From the NCBI RefSeq assembly GCF_014203355.1, contig NZ_JACHIR010000001.1:806001-870000 (forward strand): a stretch of DNA of 64,000 nt. The letters are read 5' to 3'. The notes beneath the pieces were generated by a model. That model worked only from the letters and a program-made list of their open reading frames with translations. It was not told where the DNA came from and did no database searches. This document shows positions 63,874-64,000 of this stretch, piece after piece. The stretch is from Kutzneria kofuensis. GTDB lineage: Bacteria > Actinomycetota > Actinomycetes > Mycobacteriales > Pseudonocardiaceae. Every line of letters begins with the position of its first letter. Positions within the stretch are counted from its first letter, which is position 1. Made by a program: the position numbers and the translations under genes.

Positions 63874-63951
63874 ACTATTGCCAGCACGCCCCCGCAGACA
63901 ATTGGCCATAATTGCCCGATACATCGTTGTCGTCGGCTTGGCGGCAATAGT
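63874..63951. promoter_or_regulatory. Divergent promoter region with a 9-bp inverted repeat
   Basis: ACTATTGCC (63874-63882) and GGCAATAGT (63943-63951) are exact inverted copies near the two divergent starts. On the minus strand CAATAG could serve as a -10 with TTGTCT 15 bases upstream. It may be coincidental symmetry of two -10 regions or a shared operator. Confidence 0.35.
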
Positions 63952-63960
63952 TTGGTCGGC

Positions 63961-64000
63961 ATGACGCCGTTGATCGACCTGCTCACCGACGCCGCAGACA
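63961..64000 (+). CDS. 5' end of an unidentified gene (partial)
   Basis: ATG 63961 opens a frame reading MTPLIDLLTDAAD to the window edge. It is divergent from the peptidase gene and nine bases after the inverted repeat, so it would need a leaderless transcript or a later start. Too short to identify. Confidence 0.4.
   Translation, partial: MTPLIDLLTDAAD

Overview
The window reads as chromosomal DNA from a high-GC, sporulating actinomycete, most likely of the Pseudonocardiales. Support: bldD, whiA, rbpA and mihF genes, many GTG starts with 4-base GTGA/ATGA overlaps, and the gene order pyrR-pyrB-pyrC-(membrane gene)-carA-carB-pyrF-mihF-gmk-rpoZ-coaBC-metK ... priA-def-fmt-rsmB-rpe-ribD-ribE-ribBA-ribH ... 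uvrC-rapZ-yvcK-whiA ... gap-pgk-tpiA-secG, the backbone known from mycobacteria and streptomycetes. The genus is not decided here.

Layout. 1-13.2 kb is an accessory stretch: a small P-loop kinase, a secreted SGNH esterase, an acetamidase/formamidase, a GT1 glycosyltransferase, a GNAT enzyme, a DUF4419 protein, an alpha/beta hydrolase, a complete but frameshifted IS481-family element (6871-7975), a graveyard of broken genes (9.1-10.8 kb) and an orphan histidine kinase. 13.2-17.0 kb holds rbpA, secG and the gap-pgk-tpiA glycolytic operon. 17.3-19.3 kb is an insertion carrying a Crp/Fnr regulator paired with a class III cyclase-like protein, plus a kinase remnant. 19.3-24.7 kb is whiA-yvcK-rapZ-uvrC and a Rieske lipoprotein. 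24.8-27.1 kb has a divergent hypothetical gene and XRE-regulator pair. 27.2-37.0 kb is the riboflavin operon, rpe, rsmB, fmt, def and priA.

37.1-48.1 kb is a second accessory block lying between priA and metK, neighbours in related genomes. It carries a G1 peptidase; a PucR-controlled operon (symporter, ureohydrolase, ThDP enzyme, aldehyde dehydrogenase) that fits the lower part of the arginine transaminase (2-ketoarginine/guanidinobutyrate) pathway; a DUF222-HNH endonuclease gene bracketed by two nearly identical 110-bp hairpin-forming inverted repeats; and two convergent methyltransferases. The HNH unit is the best candidate here for an undescribed mobile system.

48.1-64 kb returns to the core: metK, coaBC, rpoZ, gmk, mihF, the pyrimidine operon (pyrR-pyrB-pyrC-membrane gene-carA-carB-pyrF) with a PyrR-type RNA loop before its first start codon, then bldD, nusB, efp and an M24 peptidase. 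Convergent units are mostly separated by strong GC hairpins.

No tRNA, rRNA, CRISPR array or riboswitch was recognised. Calls rest on reading motifs and context by eye; no database search was run.
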